This document shows, one piece after another, positions 27,685 to 35,238 of a stretch of DNA of 64,000 nt (position 1 is its first letter; each line of letters begins with the position of its first letter). Below the pieces are notes generated by a model. That model did not search any database. It had not been told where the DNA came from and worked only from the letters and a program-made list of their open reading frames with translations. Both the position numbers and the translations under genes were made by a program. The DNA is taken from positions 18,734 through 82,733 of the forward strand of contig CALXWH010000007.1 of the NCBI GenBank assembly GCA_944392315.1, written 5' to 3'. Source of the stretch: an uncultured Alphaproteobacteria bacterium (GTDB lineage: Bacteria; Pseudomonadota; Alphaproteobacteria; RF32; CAG-239).

Positions 27685-28338
27685 TTAAATATAGGCCTTA
27701 AAAGCCTCTTTTACGGTTTCATCTTTCAAGATATTCGCTTCTTCATACGTCTTTAACGTACTGAAATAGCGCAGTAAAAACATCTCTTGTAAGATGTGCG
27801 GTTCTATCAATTTACGAGATCCATGTTCCAGCGTGAAATATTGCATATTAAAGCTCAACGGCATTTTCTTGATATCTTCTCCCACTTCATGATGGGCTGC
27901 TTTTTGCAATGTTTCTTTGATTGTTACCGGATTAAAACCGTAATTACAATTTTTTATCAGTGTCTTACCTTTGTCCAATAATGTGCCGGCGTATATCTTT
28001 TCTATCGTTGATAGAGCCTTTCCGAGTGTCAGCTTTTTTGTTTCTATTTCTGTTTTCAGAGTGTCTTTTACACATTGAAACAAGTTGGATGACTGCAACT
28101 CATCGGTGATATTCTCCAGCAGACGGCAAATGTCATGATAATCCAGCTTTAAGATTGTGCTGAAATTGATATTATTCGCTTCCTTGCTTCCTTCGGATAA
28201 CTTTTGCAACAGTTGTTGTTTGGTTTCCTCCGGCAGTTTTTCTGTTTTGGATATTTTTTCACTTACCTTTTGGTAAAACAGTGACTTTAATGCGGCGTCA
28301 TCTATCACGCCAAGACGATGTGTGTAACATACTAACAT
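27685..28338 (-). CDS. Hypothetical helical protein, 217 residues
   Basis: I do not recognise the family. The protein is almost entirely helical in composition with many Lys, Glu and Leu, no signal peptide and no membrane helix; it has only a few Cys. The ATG at 28338 follows an A/T-only stretch without a ribosome site. A 21-codon frame starting at 28361 with a good AAGGAG site overlaps the start out of frame and could couple or limit translation. Convergent with DUF805; divergent from the TIM-barrel gene. Confidence 0.6.
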   Translation of the reverse strand: MLVCYTHRLGVIDDAALKSLFYQKVSEKISKTEKLPEETKQQLLQKLSEGSKEANNINFSTILKLDYHDICRLLENITDELQSSNLFQCVKDTLKTEIETKKLTLGKALSTIEKIYAGTLLDKGKTLIKNCNYGFNPVTIKETLQKAAHHEVGEDIKKMPLSFNMQYFTLEHGSRKLIEPHILQEMFLLRYFSTLKTYEEANILKDETVKEAFKAYI

Positions 28339-28533
28339 AATTGTAAAATTTTAAATTATACATTTTCTCTCCTTGGAGAGAAGTTACCTAAAATAATTAT
28401 TTTGCGAGTTTTTTCTTAACACCGCTGTTTGTTTTTAGTCAAGTTTTTTTTCGTGATTTTATGTTTTTTGCTTGATTTTTTTATCTCTTAGCCGTATTCC
28501 TTATATGATTTTTTAGATATGTAGGAGGCTTTT

Positions 28534-29325
28534 ATGCGACATTTTGGTTTAAAATTGTGGTCTAAGGATTTTATTAAAAACAAAGATTTTGTCGTTTCTG
28601 CGGAAAAAGCCCTTAAAGACGGACTTTTTAATTATTTGGAACTTTTTGCTCTGCCGGATACGTTTGAGGAAACTCATCTTGAGGTTAAACAGCGCTTTAA
28701 CGGTATTAAAACGATTATTCATGCGCCGCATGCCATTCAGCACTTGGATATTTCTGATCCTGAAGAATTTGAAAACAATCGTCAGAGATTGAAATCTTCA
28801 CAACAATTTGCAGATTTACTTGATGCGCCGTTCATTATCTTGCACCCAGGAATGCATCGCGGTGAAAGTTATTTGCAAGAAAGTATGAGACAATTTAAGG
28901 CTTTTAACGATAGTCGCTTAACGGTTGAAAATCTCCCCGGATATTGTTCGCAGACGAAATGCGAACTCCATGGAATTACGCCTGAAGAAATTAAACGCTT
29001 TATTCAGGAAACCAAGGCGCATTTTTGTCTTGATTTTTCACATGCTATTTGTGGCGCAAATACTTATAACAGCGATATTTATGAAGTCTTGCAGGCCTTT
29101 GCCGATTTGCATCCGGATATGTATCATTTGTGCGACGGTGATATGCACTCTACCAATGACTCCCATCTGCATTATGGCGAAGGTAATTATGATTTGAAGA
29201 GGCTTGTTTTGCAATACACCTCCCCTGACGCATTTATTACCATGGAAACCGGTCACGGCATCCCTACCGATGTTCAACCGTGGCTTGACGATATCACGTA
29301 CTTGAAAAAACTTATAAGCGCTTGA
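28534..29325 (+). CDS. Sugar phosphate isomerase/epimerase-like TIM-barrel protein
   Basis: 263 residues of the xylose isomerase-like/AP endonuclease 2 fold. Likely metal-site segments: IHAPHAIQHLDIS, FIILHPGMH, LTVENLPG (Glu), FCLDFSHAICG (Asp, His), YHLCDGDMHS, HYGEGNYDLKRL, FITMETGHG (Glu). These match the order of barrel strands in the family. The product could be a sugar isomerase or an endonuclease IV-like enzyme; the fold alone does not decide it. GTAGGAGG gives a strong ribosome site. Single-gene unit ended by a terminator whose loop contains the next gene's promoter. Confidence 0.82.
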   Translation: MRHFGLKLWSKDFIKNKDFVVSAEKALKDGLFNYLELFALPDTFEETHLEVKQRFNGIKTIIHAPHAIQHLDISDPEEFENNRQRLKSSQQFADLLDAPFIILHPGMHRGESYLQESMRQFKAFNDSRLTVENLPGYCSQTKCELHGITPEEIKRFIQETKAHFCLDFSHAICGANTYNSDIYEVLQAFADLHPDMYHLCDGDMHSTNDSHLHYGEGNYDLKRLVLQYTSPDAFITMETGHGIPTDVQPWLDDITYLKKLISA

Positions 29326-29350
29326 TTTAAACTGGCTTTCTTAAAAAATG

Positions 29351-29392
29351 AAAACGAGGATACTTTTTTTTGTTGAGTGTCCTCGTTTTTTG
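29351..29392 (+). terminator. Terminator after the TIM-barrel gene
   Basis: AAAACGAGGA pairs with TCCTCGTTTT (29380-29389), loop of about 20 bases, then TTT. The -35 box of the following promoter is inside the loop. Confidence 0.75.
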
Positions 29393-29401
29393 ATGTATAA
29401 T
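29373..29401 (+). promoter_or_regulatory. Sigma70-type promoter embedded in the terminator
   Basis: TTGAGT (29373-29378), 17-base spacer that is the right arm of the terminator, TATAAT (29396-29401). Confidence 0.65.
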
Positions 29402-29440
29402 CGGAGTATGTTTTAGGATATTGCACAAAGGACGACGGTC

Positions 29441-29707
29441 ATGGGATGCTTTTTACTCAACGAATTTGGTGAAGTGATGCTGGAGCTGAAATCCGGTTTG
29501 CACTTTTGTGCGGATATGCGCTTAGAAGTTAATGAAGAAAAGCAATCCGCCGTACTTAAAAGTGATAGCGGTTCGTTTAAGATTGATTTTGTACATCCAG
29601 AGTTGATGCTGCCTTTGAAAAAAAATCGGTATCTCTTTGTGGTGGAGAGAAATAATCAATTTTATGCGATGAACAGCAAACTCGCTAAAGTCGTTTTTGT
29701 CGGATAA
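29441..29707 (+). CDS. Small hypothetical protein, 88 residues
   Basis: Alternating hydrophobic and charged residues suggest a small beta-sheet protein (MLELKSGLHFCADMRLEVNEEKQSAVLKSD is the middle part, shown only as a region). No signal or membrane segment. AAAGGA precedes the ATG and a near-consensus promoter lies 40 bases upstream. The next gene starts 14 bases after its stop, so they form an operon. Family not recognised. Confidence 0.65.
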   Translation: MGCFLLNEFGEVMLELKSGLHFCADMRLEVNEEKQSAVLKSDSGSFKIDFVHPELMLPLKKNRYLFVVERNNQFYAMNSKLAKVVFVG

Positions 29708-29721
29708 ACAGGAGTTTTTTT

Positions 29722-31107
29722 ATGAAAGCAGATATTTATAGCGCTTTTTTGACAAATAAAGTTAAAGTCTTTGCGACGCAAAAAGATGTTAAACCTTTTA
29801 TTCTTCCTCGCAAAATTATGAAAAAAGCTGCACCTTTTTTAATCGCTTCGGCTATGACGCTTACCGCTTGTTCTCCCAAACAAAGTTCCGCCGAGAAATC
29901 TGCGGTTTCAGATGTTAATTATACTGAAATTTATCAGCAGGTGATTGAACAATATAACCTGATGTCGCTTAAAGAAAAAGAACCTTTTTCGCAACAAGAA
30001 ATTAACGAAATGATTATCCATAATAATCCGCCGGAGTTGGTGGACTTTAACTTTAACCACTGTCCGGAAAATGTGGAAAATTTTTGGGAAATTGTTAAAA
30101 ACGGTATTAAGGCTACAAAACAAATTCAACACAGCTCTCTCTTGAGCTATAAGCAAAAAAAGGAATATGAGATTGTGGCTTATAAGATGTTATCCCAAAT
30201 GTCTCGCATCAAAGGGACTAAAGATGCTATTGACCTTAGTGATTACAACAACTTAAAGACGTTTCTTTATTTTGAAAAATTACTTCGCTATGGCGATGAT
30301 TATGAAAAAGTTTTAGAAAAAGACGATGGTCTTATCAATGAGCAATTTGAGTTGTTTGGTCGCTATTATAAAGATTATGAGGCTTTGGAGAAAAAGGCGC
30401 AAAACTTTGCCGGTGTCAGAAAATTTGCTTATGAACTTTATAACAATAACGACAGATTTATGATTTCTTATCAAGACAGCGCTCAAGCAAACAAACTAAG
30501 CAAACGTGTTTTGGAAAATTGGATGAAACAACAAGATATTACCGATAAGAATTTATGGTACTTGACAACTGTTGAAGATGACGGATTTGCAAACGCCGTT
30601 GCGTATTGGCATCGGCGCGGCAGTACACTTGAGTTAAGTTTGGGGATTGATAACCGCGGTAATATTGACGAAGGTGATTTTTCGCCGGTTGGCGCTATTC
30701 TTATCCATGAACTTCAGCACGTTATGCAGAAAAAACCGGCTTCTGCTGAAAAACCTTCGGATAATAAACGTACGGACGATGAAGTGTTATTTATTAGCTC
30801 AAATTTTGACGACAGTTATATTTCTGAATTAGGTCCGACGCTTTATTCTCTGGCTGTGGAAGATCGTATTTATAAGCATATCAAAGGTATCAAAGAAGAT
30901 AAAATTCTGGATTATGGAACGTTGAAATTTGGAAAAACAAAACTTAAACTTGGCGAAGTGGCGGTTTGGTTTGGAAAGATGATTGATAAATATCCCGAAA
31001 ACAGCGTTGATAAACTTGTTGCAAAAGATGAGGTTTTACAGCAGCTTAATCAGTGGGGATTAGGTAGGGCTTCTGCTTTGTCTTTATCTCAATCGGTGGA
31101 GCGATAA
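29722..31107 (+). CDS. Putative HExxH zinc metalloprotease lipoprotein
   Basis: 461 residues. A signal segment MKKAAPFLIASAMTLTAC (residues 33-50) ends in a lipobox-like LTAC with Cys50, so a lipid anchor in the envelope is likely. The motif ILIHELQHVMQ (His329, Glu330, His333) is the zinc-site HExxH; Glu in YISELGP or SLAVEDRIY downstream could be the third ligand. The ribosome site AGGAG is before the ATG at 29722, which gives 32 residues ahead of the signal, an unusual length; an ATG at 29818 would give a normal lipoprotein start but has no ribosome site. Homologous family not recognised. It may be a secreted peptidase or effector. Confidence 0.65.
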   Translation: MKADIYSAFLTNKVKVFATQKDVKPFILPRKIMKKAAPFLIASAMTLTACSPKQSSAEKSAVSDVNYTEIYQQVIEQYNLMSLKEKEPFSQQEINEMIIHNNPPELVDFNFNHCPENVENFWEIVKNGIKATKQIQHSSLLSYKQKKEYEIVAYKMLSQMSRIKGTKDAIDLSDYNNLKTFLYFEKLLRYGDDYEKVLEKDDGLINEQFELFGRYYKDYEALEKKAQNFAGVRKFAYELYNNNDRFMISYQDSAQANKLSKRVLENWMKQQDITDKNLWYLTTVEDDGFANAVAYWHRRGSTLELSLGIDNRGNIDEGDFSPVGAILIHELQHVMQKKPASAEKPSDNKRTDDEVLFISSNFDDSYISELGPTLYSLAVEDRIYKHIKGIKEDKILDYGTLKFGKTKLKLGEVAVWFGKMIDKYPENSVDKLVAKDEVLQQLNQWGLGRASALSLSQSVER

Positions 31108-31190
31108 GGTGATAATTTCGGGGGAAAACTCCGGTTATGTGTGCTTTTTGCTTGCTTTTTATTTTATTTCCATTATATTCCCTTTCTGTT

Positions 31191-31282
31191 GGAGAGATGG
31201 CAGAGTGGTCGAATGCGGTTGACTCGAAATCAATTGTACTCTTTTCGGGGTACCCAGGGTTCAAATCCCTGTCTCTCCGCCA
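31191..31282 (+). tRNA. tRNA-Ser (anticodon CGA)
   Basis: Acceptor GGAGAGA pairs with TCTCTCC, discriminator G, CCA encoded. The anticodon loop CTCGAAA on stem TTGA/TCAA gives CGA; the long variable arm (GTACTC...GGGTAC) and T-loop GTTCAAATC confirm a class II serine tRNA reading UCG. Confidence 0.97.
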
Positions 31283-31290
31283 TTTATTTG

Positions 31291-31314
31291 CCCCCTGCTC
31301 TTGGGGGATTTTTT
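31291..31314 (+). terminator. Terminator of tRNA-Ser
   Basis: CCCCC (31291-31295) pairs with GGGGG (31303-31307), followed by ATTTTTT. Confidence 0.8.
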
Positions 31315-31320
31315 ATATAT

Positions 31321-31360
31321 AAAAAAGAGCACGGGTCTTTGTTGACTGGTGCTCTTTTCT
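31321..31360 (-). terminator. Terminator of the minus-strand lipoprotein gene
   Basis: AAAAGAGCAC (31323-31332) pairs with GTGCTCTTTT (31349-31358); a T run follows on the minus strand and TTTTC on the plus strand, so it is bidirectional. Confidence 0.8.
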
Positions 31361-31372
31361 TTTAGCGCAAAA

Positions 31373-32110
31373 TCAGAATTTCTTAATGTTCTCAAATTCT
31401 GCATAAGTTGCTTTTCCACCTAAATCTTTGGTGTTTTTCAGTTTCTTTTCGGTCATACGCCATTTGGAAGAATTCAGCTTCTTTACCTCTTTTCCTGTCA
31501 TATCATACAGGGTGCAAGCGGGATAACCTTTCTTTTTTGAAATGGCAATGTAGAACGTTTCGGTCGGGGCTTTGGTGTCTTTGATGATCCAGTACTGTTC
31601 GTTTTCTGCTAATTTCGGTGTTTTCCAAACTTCCGTACCATCATAATTCCTAATATCCCATTCTCCGCTTTCTATCCACAAGAAAATCTGTTTCAGCCCG
31701 GTCAGATAGGCGTTTGTGCTGACGATGTAATCTTGTGTCGGGAAATAATATGTATTGGTGGCATAATTGGTGCCTAAATACATATTTCCCTGCGGCATTT
31801 TTGTAAAGGTATCAAATTTACCATTTCCTAAGGGTTCTCCATCGTGGAGATAGACCTCCAACTTCGTGTCACTCACACGGCATATGATGACATTGGCATC
31901 GGCCGTGATGCTCTGGTAATACGCCGGCGTTACAATAACTCTGTCGGCTGCTTTGTCTTTGACGCCAAGCAGGACATCCTCTTTGTTTTCTCCGGGTGCC
32001 GTGAATGATACGAGGTTACCATACAAACTTGTTTCTTCTGATTTGAAACCACAGCTTGTGACGATGATTGCTAAAAAGCTCACCATCAATCCGAATAATA
32101 ACTTTTTCAT
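31373..32110 (-). CDS. Lipoprotein with WG-repeat-like N-terminal half
   Basis: 245 residues. Signal MKKLLFGLMVSFLAIIVTSC ends with lipobox VTSC, so it is probably lipid-anchored. Residues ~45-75 (LLGVKDKAADRVIVTPAYYQSI, then ADANVIICR) look like a WG-type beta repeat, shared with the lipoprotein encoded at 32688-33629, which has LLGVKNQSGDIIIPAYATDV at the same place. The two are paralogues of different length and lie on either side of a small plus-strand gene. No ribosome site: the ATG follows an AT-only leader with a three-codon open frame. Role unknown; envelope. Confidence 0.75.
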   Translation of the reverse strand: MKKLLFGLMVSFLAIIVTSCGFKSEETSLYGNLVSFTAPGENKEDVLLGVKDKAADRVIVTPAYYQSITADANVIICRVSDTKLEVYLHDGEPLGNGKFDTFTKMPQGNMYLGTNYATNTYYFPTQDYIVSTNAYLTGLKQIFLWIESGEWDIRNYDGTEVWKTPKLAENEQYWIIKDTKAPTETFYIAISKKKGYPACTLYDMTGKEVKKLNSSKWRMTEKKLKNTKDLGGKATYAEFENIKKF

Positions 32111-32121
32111 AATTTAAAATT

Positions 32122-32133
32122 TAAAGGTTCATA
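32122..32133 (-). promoter_or_regulatory. Possible three-codon upstream ORF (ATG-AAC-CTT-TAA)
   Basis: Ends 11 bases before the lipoprotein start; embedded in an ATTTTTATGAAC-(C/T)-(A/T)-TTAAA block that is repeated before the paralogous gene at 33629. Confidence 0.3.
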
Positions 32134-32154
32134 AAAATTGTTTATCGGAAGTGA

Positions 32155-32181
32155 TTATAACGCATATTTTCTATTTTTCAA
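32155..32181 (-). promoter_or_regulatory. Promoter of the lipoprotein gene
   Basis: Perfect TATAAT (32160-32155 on the minus strand); a weak TTGAAA -35 at 32181-32176 with a short 15-base spacer. Confidence 0.55.
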
Positions 32182-32213
32182 CACAAAACTATACAAAATG
32201 TACAAAAAAGTTA

Positions 32214-32241
32214 TTGACATCTTATTTCTTTCCCCTAAACT
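32214..32241 (+). promoter_or_regulatory. Promoter of the Pro-rich membrane protein gene
   Basis: TTGACA (32214-32219), 16-base spacer, TAAACT (32236-32241). Divergent from the lipoprotein promoter. Confidence 0.6.
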
Positions 32242-32333
32242 ATTCAATGTTTCGCTATTATTGGGTTTATTATGAAGACTTGTTTTTCATATCCGGTAAT
32301 GGTATTTGTCTAACACTTTAATTTTTTTGCCTT

Positions 32334-32618
32334 ATGAAAAAAAACGAAGTTATCGTGGCGTCGCTCTTGGGAGTCGTTGCTCTCTCCGCCGCAGTGGTTG
32401 GTTTTGTCAAACGCGATTTTGTTAGAAAGAAATTTCAGCAGGCCCGAAAACGTATCTTCGGAAACCGTGATGCGGTTGCCAATGTTCCTGATCCCGCTCC
32501 TGTGCCGGACCCCGAACCTGCTCCGAAACCCGCTCCCGAACCGGCTCCTGAACCGAAACTGGCTTCCGATGATGCAACCGCAGAAACGATGACGGCCGGT
32601 GGGGCTTCAAAAGATTGA
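32334..32618 (+). CDS. Small membrane protein with Pro-Glu-Ala repeat tail
   Basis: 94 residues. An N-terminal hydrophobic helix (VIVASLLGVVALSAAVVGF) is followed by a basic stretch (KRDFVRKKFQQARKRIFG) and then a Pro-rich segment built of PDPAPVPDPEPAPKPAPEPAPEP repeats (residues ~54-76), typical of a stiff linker crossing the periplasm or wall. The order helix-basic-Pro suggests a membrane anchor, orientation uncertain. No ribosome site. It sits between two paralogous lipoprotein genes, which may mean a shared envelope function (inference). Not a recognised family. Confidence 0.65.
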   Translation: MKKNEVIVASLLGVVALSAAVVGFVKRDFVRKKFQQARKRIFGNRDAVANVPDPAPVPDPEPAPKPAPEPAPEPKLASDDATAETMTAGGASKD

Positions 32619-32647
32619 GTTTCGCCGGTATGATTAACAAACTTAAC

Positions 32648-32680
32648 CCCTCTAAGCGTTTTGCTTAGAGGGGCTTTTTT
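32648..32680. terminator. Bidirectional terminator
   Basis: Perfect 11-bp stem CCCCTCTAAGC/GCTTAGAGGGG (32648-32658 with 32664-32674), followed by CTTTTTT; also serves the convergent lipoprotein gene. Confidence 0.85.
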
Positions 32681-32687
32681 GTGTTAC

Positions 32688-33629
32688 TCAATCGGTCGGA
32701 AGATGTTTGATGCAAACAATGTTTAGCTTGCCTAATTTGCCGATTTTTTGACTCTGACGGCGAAATTTTAGCCATTCCATTAGGCTTAACTTCTTTATCT
32801 CCGTTCCGTCAAAATTGCAAATCTTCTTACGCCATCCTTGCGGAATAATTAAATAATCACAATTCCTGCTTTGGTCATATACAATCCAACTGTCTTTCGG
32901 GGCTTCATAGAGCTTGGCTGAATGTTTTTTATTTGATAACAACAAAAATGTCCAACATTCCCCGCTATCTTCTCCGAAAACCGCTTGTTTGTCTGCGGTC
33001 TGACATTCTATGTAGATTTCATCCGTTTTAATGTCTTCGCCGGTCGCTTCTCGTACGGCATAAATGTTTTCGCCATACATCATCCCCGTATAAACGCGGT
33101 GATCGTATTCTAACCACGATACACTCTTTTTTTCTCCAACGGGCGTGTTATATAATATCTCTCTTGTCTCTTCTGACGATAAATTATACACGTCTACGCT
33201 GAATTTGTTACTCAAAATAACAGTGTTGTTCATATATGTGGCTACGCACTTTTCTACCGGTCCCAGAGGCTTATTTGTGTTATAAATATATAAAAACATC
33301 CGATGGGGTTGATAACACCGCAATATCTTATGATTATCTATGATATAATCAAATTCTTCATAAAATAGCGGGTCTCCGTTGGTTTTATAAACCATACCTC
33401 GGTCTTCCGGAGAATAACATACAATCACATCCGCATAAGCATACACATCTGTGGCATAGGCCGGAATGATGATGTCTCCGGATTGGTTTTTCACCCCCAG
33501 TAAACTGGTGTTTTTATCTCTATAACTGTACAAACCGTTACCCAAAGATTCACGTGATGAGCTACACGAACACAAGATAACTACGCAGGTCATAAATGTC
33601 ATTATGACATTAGCAATTCTTCCTTTCAT
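32688..33629 (-). CDS. Lipoprotein with WG-repeat-like N-terminal half, paralogue
   Basis: 313 residues. Signal segment NVIMTFMTCVVILCSC with lipobox ILCSC-type Cys followed by SSSRES. The N-terminal half repeats the pattern of the 31373-32110 protein: GLYSYRDKNTSLLGVKNQ, IIPAYATDVYAYADVIVCY. The C-terminal ~150 residues are longer, with several Cys and Trp, and end in LSLMEWLKFRRQSQKIGKLG, which parallels LNSSKWRMTEKKLKNTKDLGG of its paralogue. Has a good promoter but no ribosome site. Likely envelope-located; function unknown. Confidence 0.75.
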   Translation of the reverse strand: MKGRIANVIMTFMTCVVILCSCSSSRESLGNGLYSYRDKNTSLLGVKNQSGDIIIPAYATDVYAYADVIVCYSPEDRGMVYKTNGDPLFYEEFDYIIDNHKILRCYQPHRMFLYIYNTNKPLGPVEKCVATYMNNTVILSNKFSVDVYNLSSEETREILYNTPVGEKKSVSWLEYDHRVYTGMMYGENIYAVREATGEDIKTDEIYIECQTADKQAVFGEDSGECWTFLLLSNKKHSAKLYEAPKDSWIVYDQSRNCDYLIIPQGWRKKICNFDGTEIKKLSLMEWLKFRRQSQKIGKLGKLNIVCIKHLPTD

Positions 33630-33642
33630 AATAATTTTTTGT

Positions 33643-33654
33643 TTAATAGTTCAT
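33643..33654 (-). promoter_or_regulatory. Possible three-codon upstream ORF (ATG-AAC-TAT-TAA)
   Basis: Ends 13 bases before the lipoprotein start; same surrounding block as at 32122-32133. Confidence 0.3.
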
Positions 33655-33676
33655 AAAAATATCAATATCGCGCTCA

Positions 33677-33704
33677 AGTATAGGCTAATGGACTTTTTTG
33701 TCAA
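33677..33704 (-). promoter_or_regulatory. Promoter of the longer lipoprotein gene
   Basis: On the minus strand TTGACA (33704-33699), 16-base spacer, TATACT (33682-33677): near consensus. Confidence 0.7.
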
Positions 33705-33806
33705 TATTTAATCTTACTCATTTGGTATTTTAAGCACTTTTGTTTAAGTCTCTGTTAATCTTTTGCCTATATACTTCGGATATAGCTTAATTTTGGGGAG
33801 AAAAAT

Positions 33807-35138
33807 ATGATTACTATCGGGATTATGACGGGAAATTCTCTTGACGGCGTGGATGCAGTCATGACGGATTTTGCCGATAACGGTAATATTTATGATATCG
33901 CCGGTGTTTCTATCCCCTACTCGGCTAAACTTAAAAATGATATGCTTGAGTTGCGCCAACAGGTCACCGATGTACAATCTGATATGAATAAAGCCTCTAA
34001 ATTGCCTTTATTTAAGTCTGTTTTAGCCGAATATACGGGTTTGGTGGCTGAAACAGTGGAAGAGTTAATCAAAAAATCCGGCGTTGAAAGAGAAAAAATA
34101 GCCGCTATCGGGCTTCATGGGCAATCTTGCGGCGAACATAATCCTCCCTCGCTTGCTCATGGCGCAGAACCTTTTACAACGCAAATTTTTGACGCAGCGG
34201 CTTTGGCTAAAAAAACAAAATTGCCGGTTATTTATGATTTTCGTTCCGATGATATCTTTAACGGCGGTGAAGGTGCGCCTTTGGCTCCTATGCACAATTT
34301 GCACCTCAGCTATACTTTATCTAAGCGAGGAATGTTTCCGATTTGCTTTATCAATGGCGGAAATACCTCTAATCTTGCCGTGATTACCAGCGGCGATACC
34401 TTGCGTAAAAAAGTTTTGGGCTTTGATTGCGGGCCTTTTAACCATTATGTAGACTTCTTAGCACGTTCTTTTTTTGATAAAGATTTTGATGAAGACGGTA
34501 AGCTCGCTCTTGAGGGACATATCAACAGTATGCTCCTCAATGACCTTTATGAAGAAGCAGCCGTTACTGCTGGTGGCGATAATTATTTTGAGCTTCTGCC
34601 GCCAAAATCTTCAGGACCGCATCTCTATCACATGGAAGAGAGACTTAAAAATTATCCTTTGGCCGAAGTTGATATTCTGCGCACAGTAGAATATTTTTCG
34701 GCCTATGTCGTCTTTTTAAGTTTGAGATTTGTGCCTAATCAGCTTGATTTTCCGCATTATTTCTTGTTGTTTGGCGGTGGTTGGCGAAACCCGCTTATCT
34801 ATCGCGATTTTACTAGCTTGTTGACCGGAAGAGGATTGGTCTTGCCCCAGCATACGCAAATGGCGCAAGCTATTTGGCAAAGATTACGCGGTAAGAAATT
34901 CTTTGTTTCTATGTCTGATGATTACAATATCAGCGGGCAATATATGGAAGCGCGGATTATGGCTGACTTGGCAAGATGCTTTATCTTACACAAAAAATTC
35001 ACCTCTCCTGAAATGACCGGTTGTCGCAAAGGGGCTGTTTGCGGAATTATCTGCAACCCCGGTGAAAATACCCGCCGAAAAGGACGCGGCTTCACCTACT
35101 CCAGAGCTTCCAAAGGTTGGTCTAAGCTCAAAAAATAG
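33807..35138 (+). CDS. anmK: Anhydro-N-acetylmuramic acid kinase-like protein
   Basis: 443 residues, longer than the usual ~370. AnmK phosphorylates 1,6-anhydroMurNAc from peptidoglycan recycling to MurNAc-6-phosphate in the cytoplasm. Seen: the ATP-binding start GIMTGNSLDGVDAVMTDF, AIGLHGQSCGEHNPPS, VIYDFRSDDIFNGGEGAPLAPMHNL, NGGNTSNL, GFDCGPFNHYVD, FGGGWRNPLIY. The opening MTGNSLDG and CGPFN replace the more usual MSGTSxDG and GPGN, so the protein is on a divergent branch. The last ~60 residues (FTSPEMTGCRKGAVCGIICNPGENTRR) are unusual: basic and Cys-containing. GGGGAG precedes the start. Confidence 0.85.
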   Translation: MITIGIMTGNSLDGVDAVMTDFADNGNIYDIAGVSIPYSAKLKNDMLELRQQVTDVQSDMNKASKLPLFKSVLAEYTGLVAETVEELIKKSGVEREKIAAIGLHGQSCGEHNPPSLAHGAEPFTTQIFDAAALAKKTKLPVIYDFRSDDIFNGGEGAPLAPMHNLHLSYTLSKRGMFPICFINGGNTSNLAVITSGDTLRKKVLGFDCGPFNHYVDFLARSFFDKDFDEDGKLALEGHINSMLLNDLYEEAAVTAGGDNYFELLPPKSSGPHLYHMEERLKNYPLAEVDILRTVEYFSAYVVFLSLRFVPNQLDFPHYFLLFGGGWRNPLIYRDFTSLLTGRGLVLPQHTQMAQAIWQRLRGKKFFVSMSDDYNISGQYMEARIMADLARCFILHKKFTSPEMTGCRKGAVCGIICNPGENTRRKGRGFTYSRASKGWSKLKK

Positions 35139-35169
35139 CGTCTTTCCACCGCGTTATCTGATAAAATTA

Positions 35170-35203
35170 AAGCGAGAGAAATATTTCCCTCGCTTCTTTT
35201 TTC
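35170..35203 (+). terminator. Terminator of anmK
   Basis: AAGCGAG (35170-35176) pairs with CTCGCTT (35189-35195), with an extra GAAA/TTTC inside, followed by CTTTTTT. Confidence 0.7.
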
Positions 35204-35238
35204 TCCTCGTTTTTTTCCTTTATCTTGCCCTAGCTTTC

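Noticed and set aside
28297..28361. 21-codon frame with AAGGAG site overlapping the start of the 27685-28338 gene
   Set aside because: Could be a leader, but a short frame in AT-rich DNA can arise by chance and no similar element is seen elsewhere.
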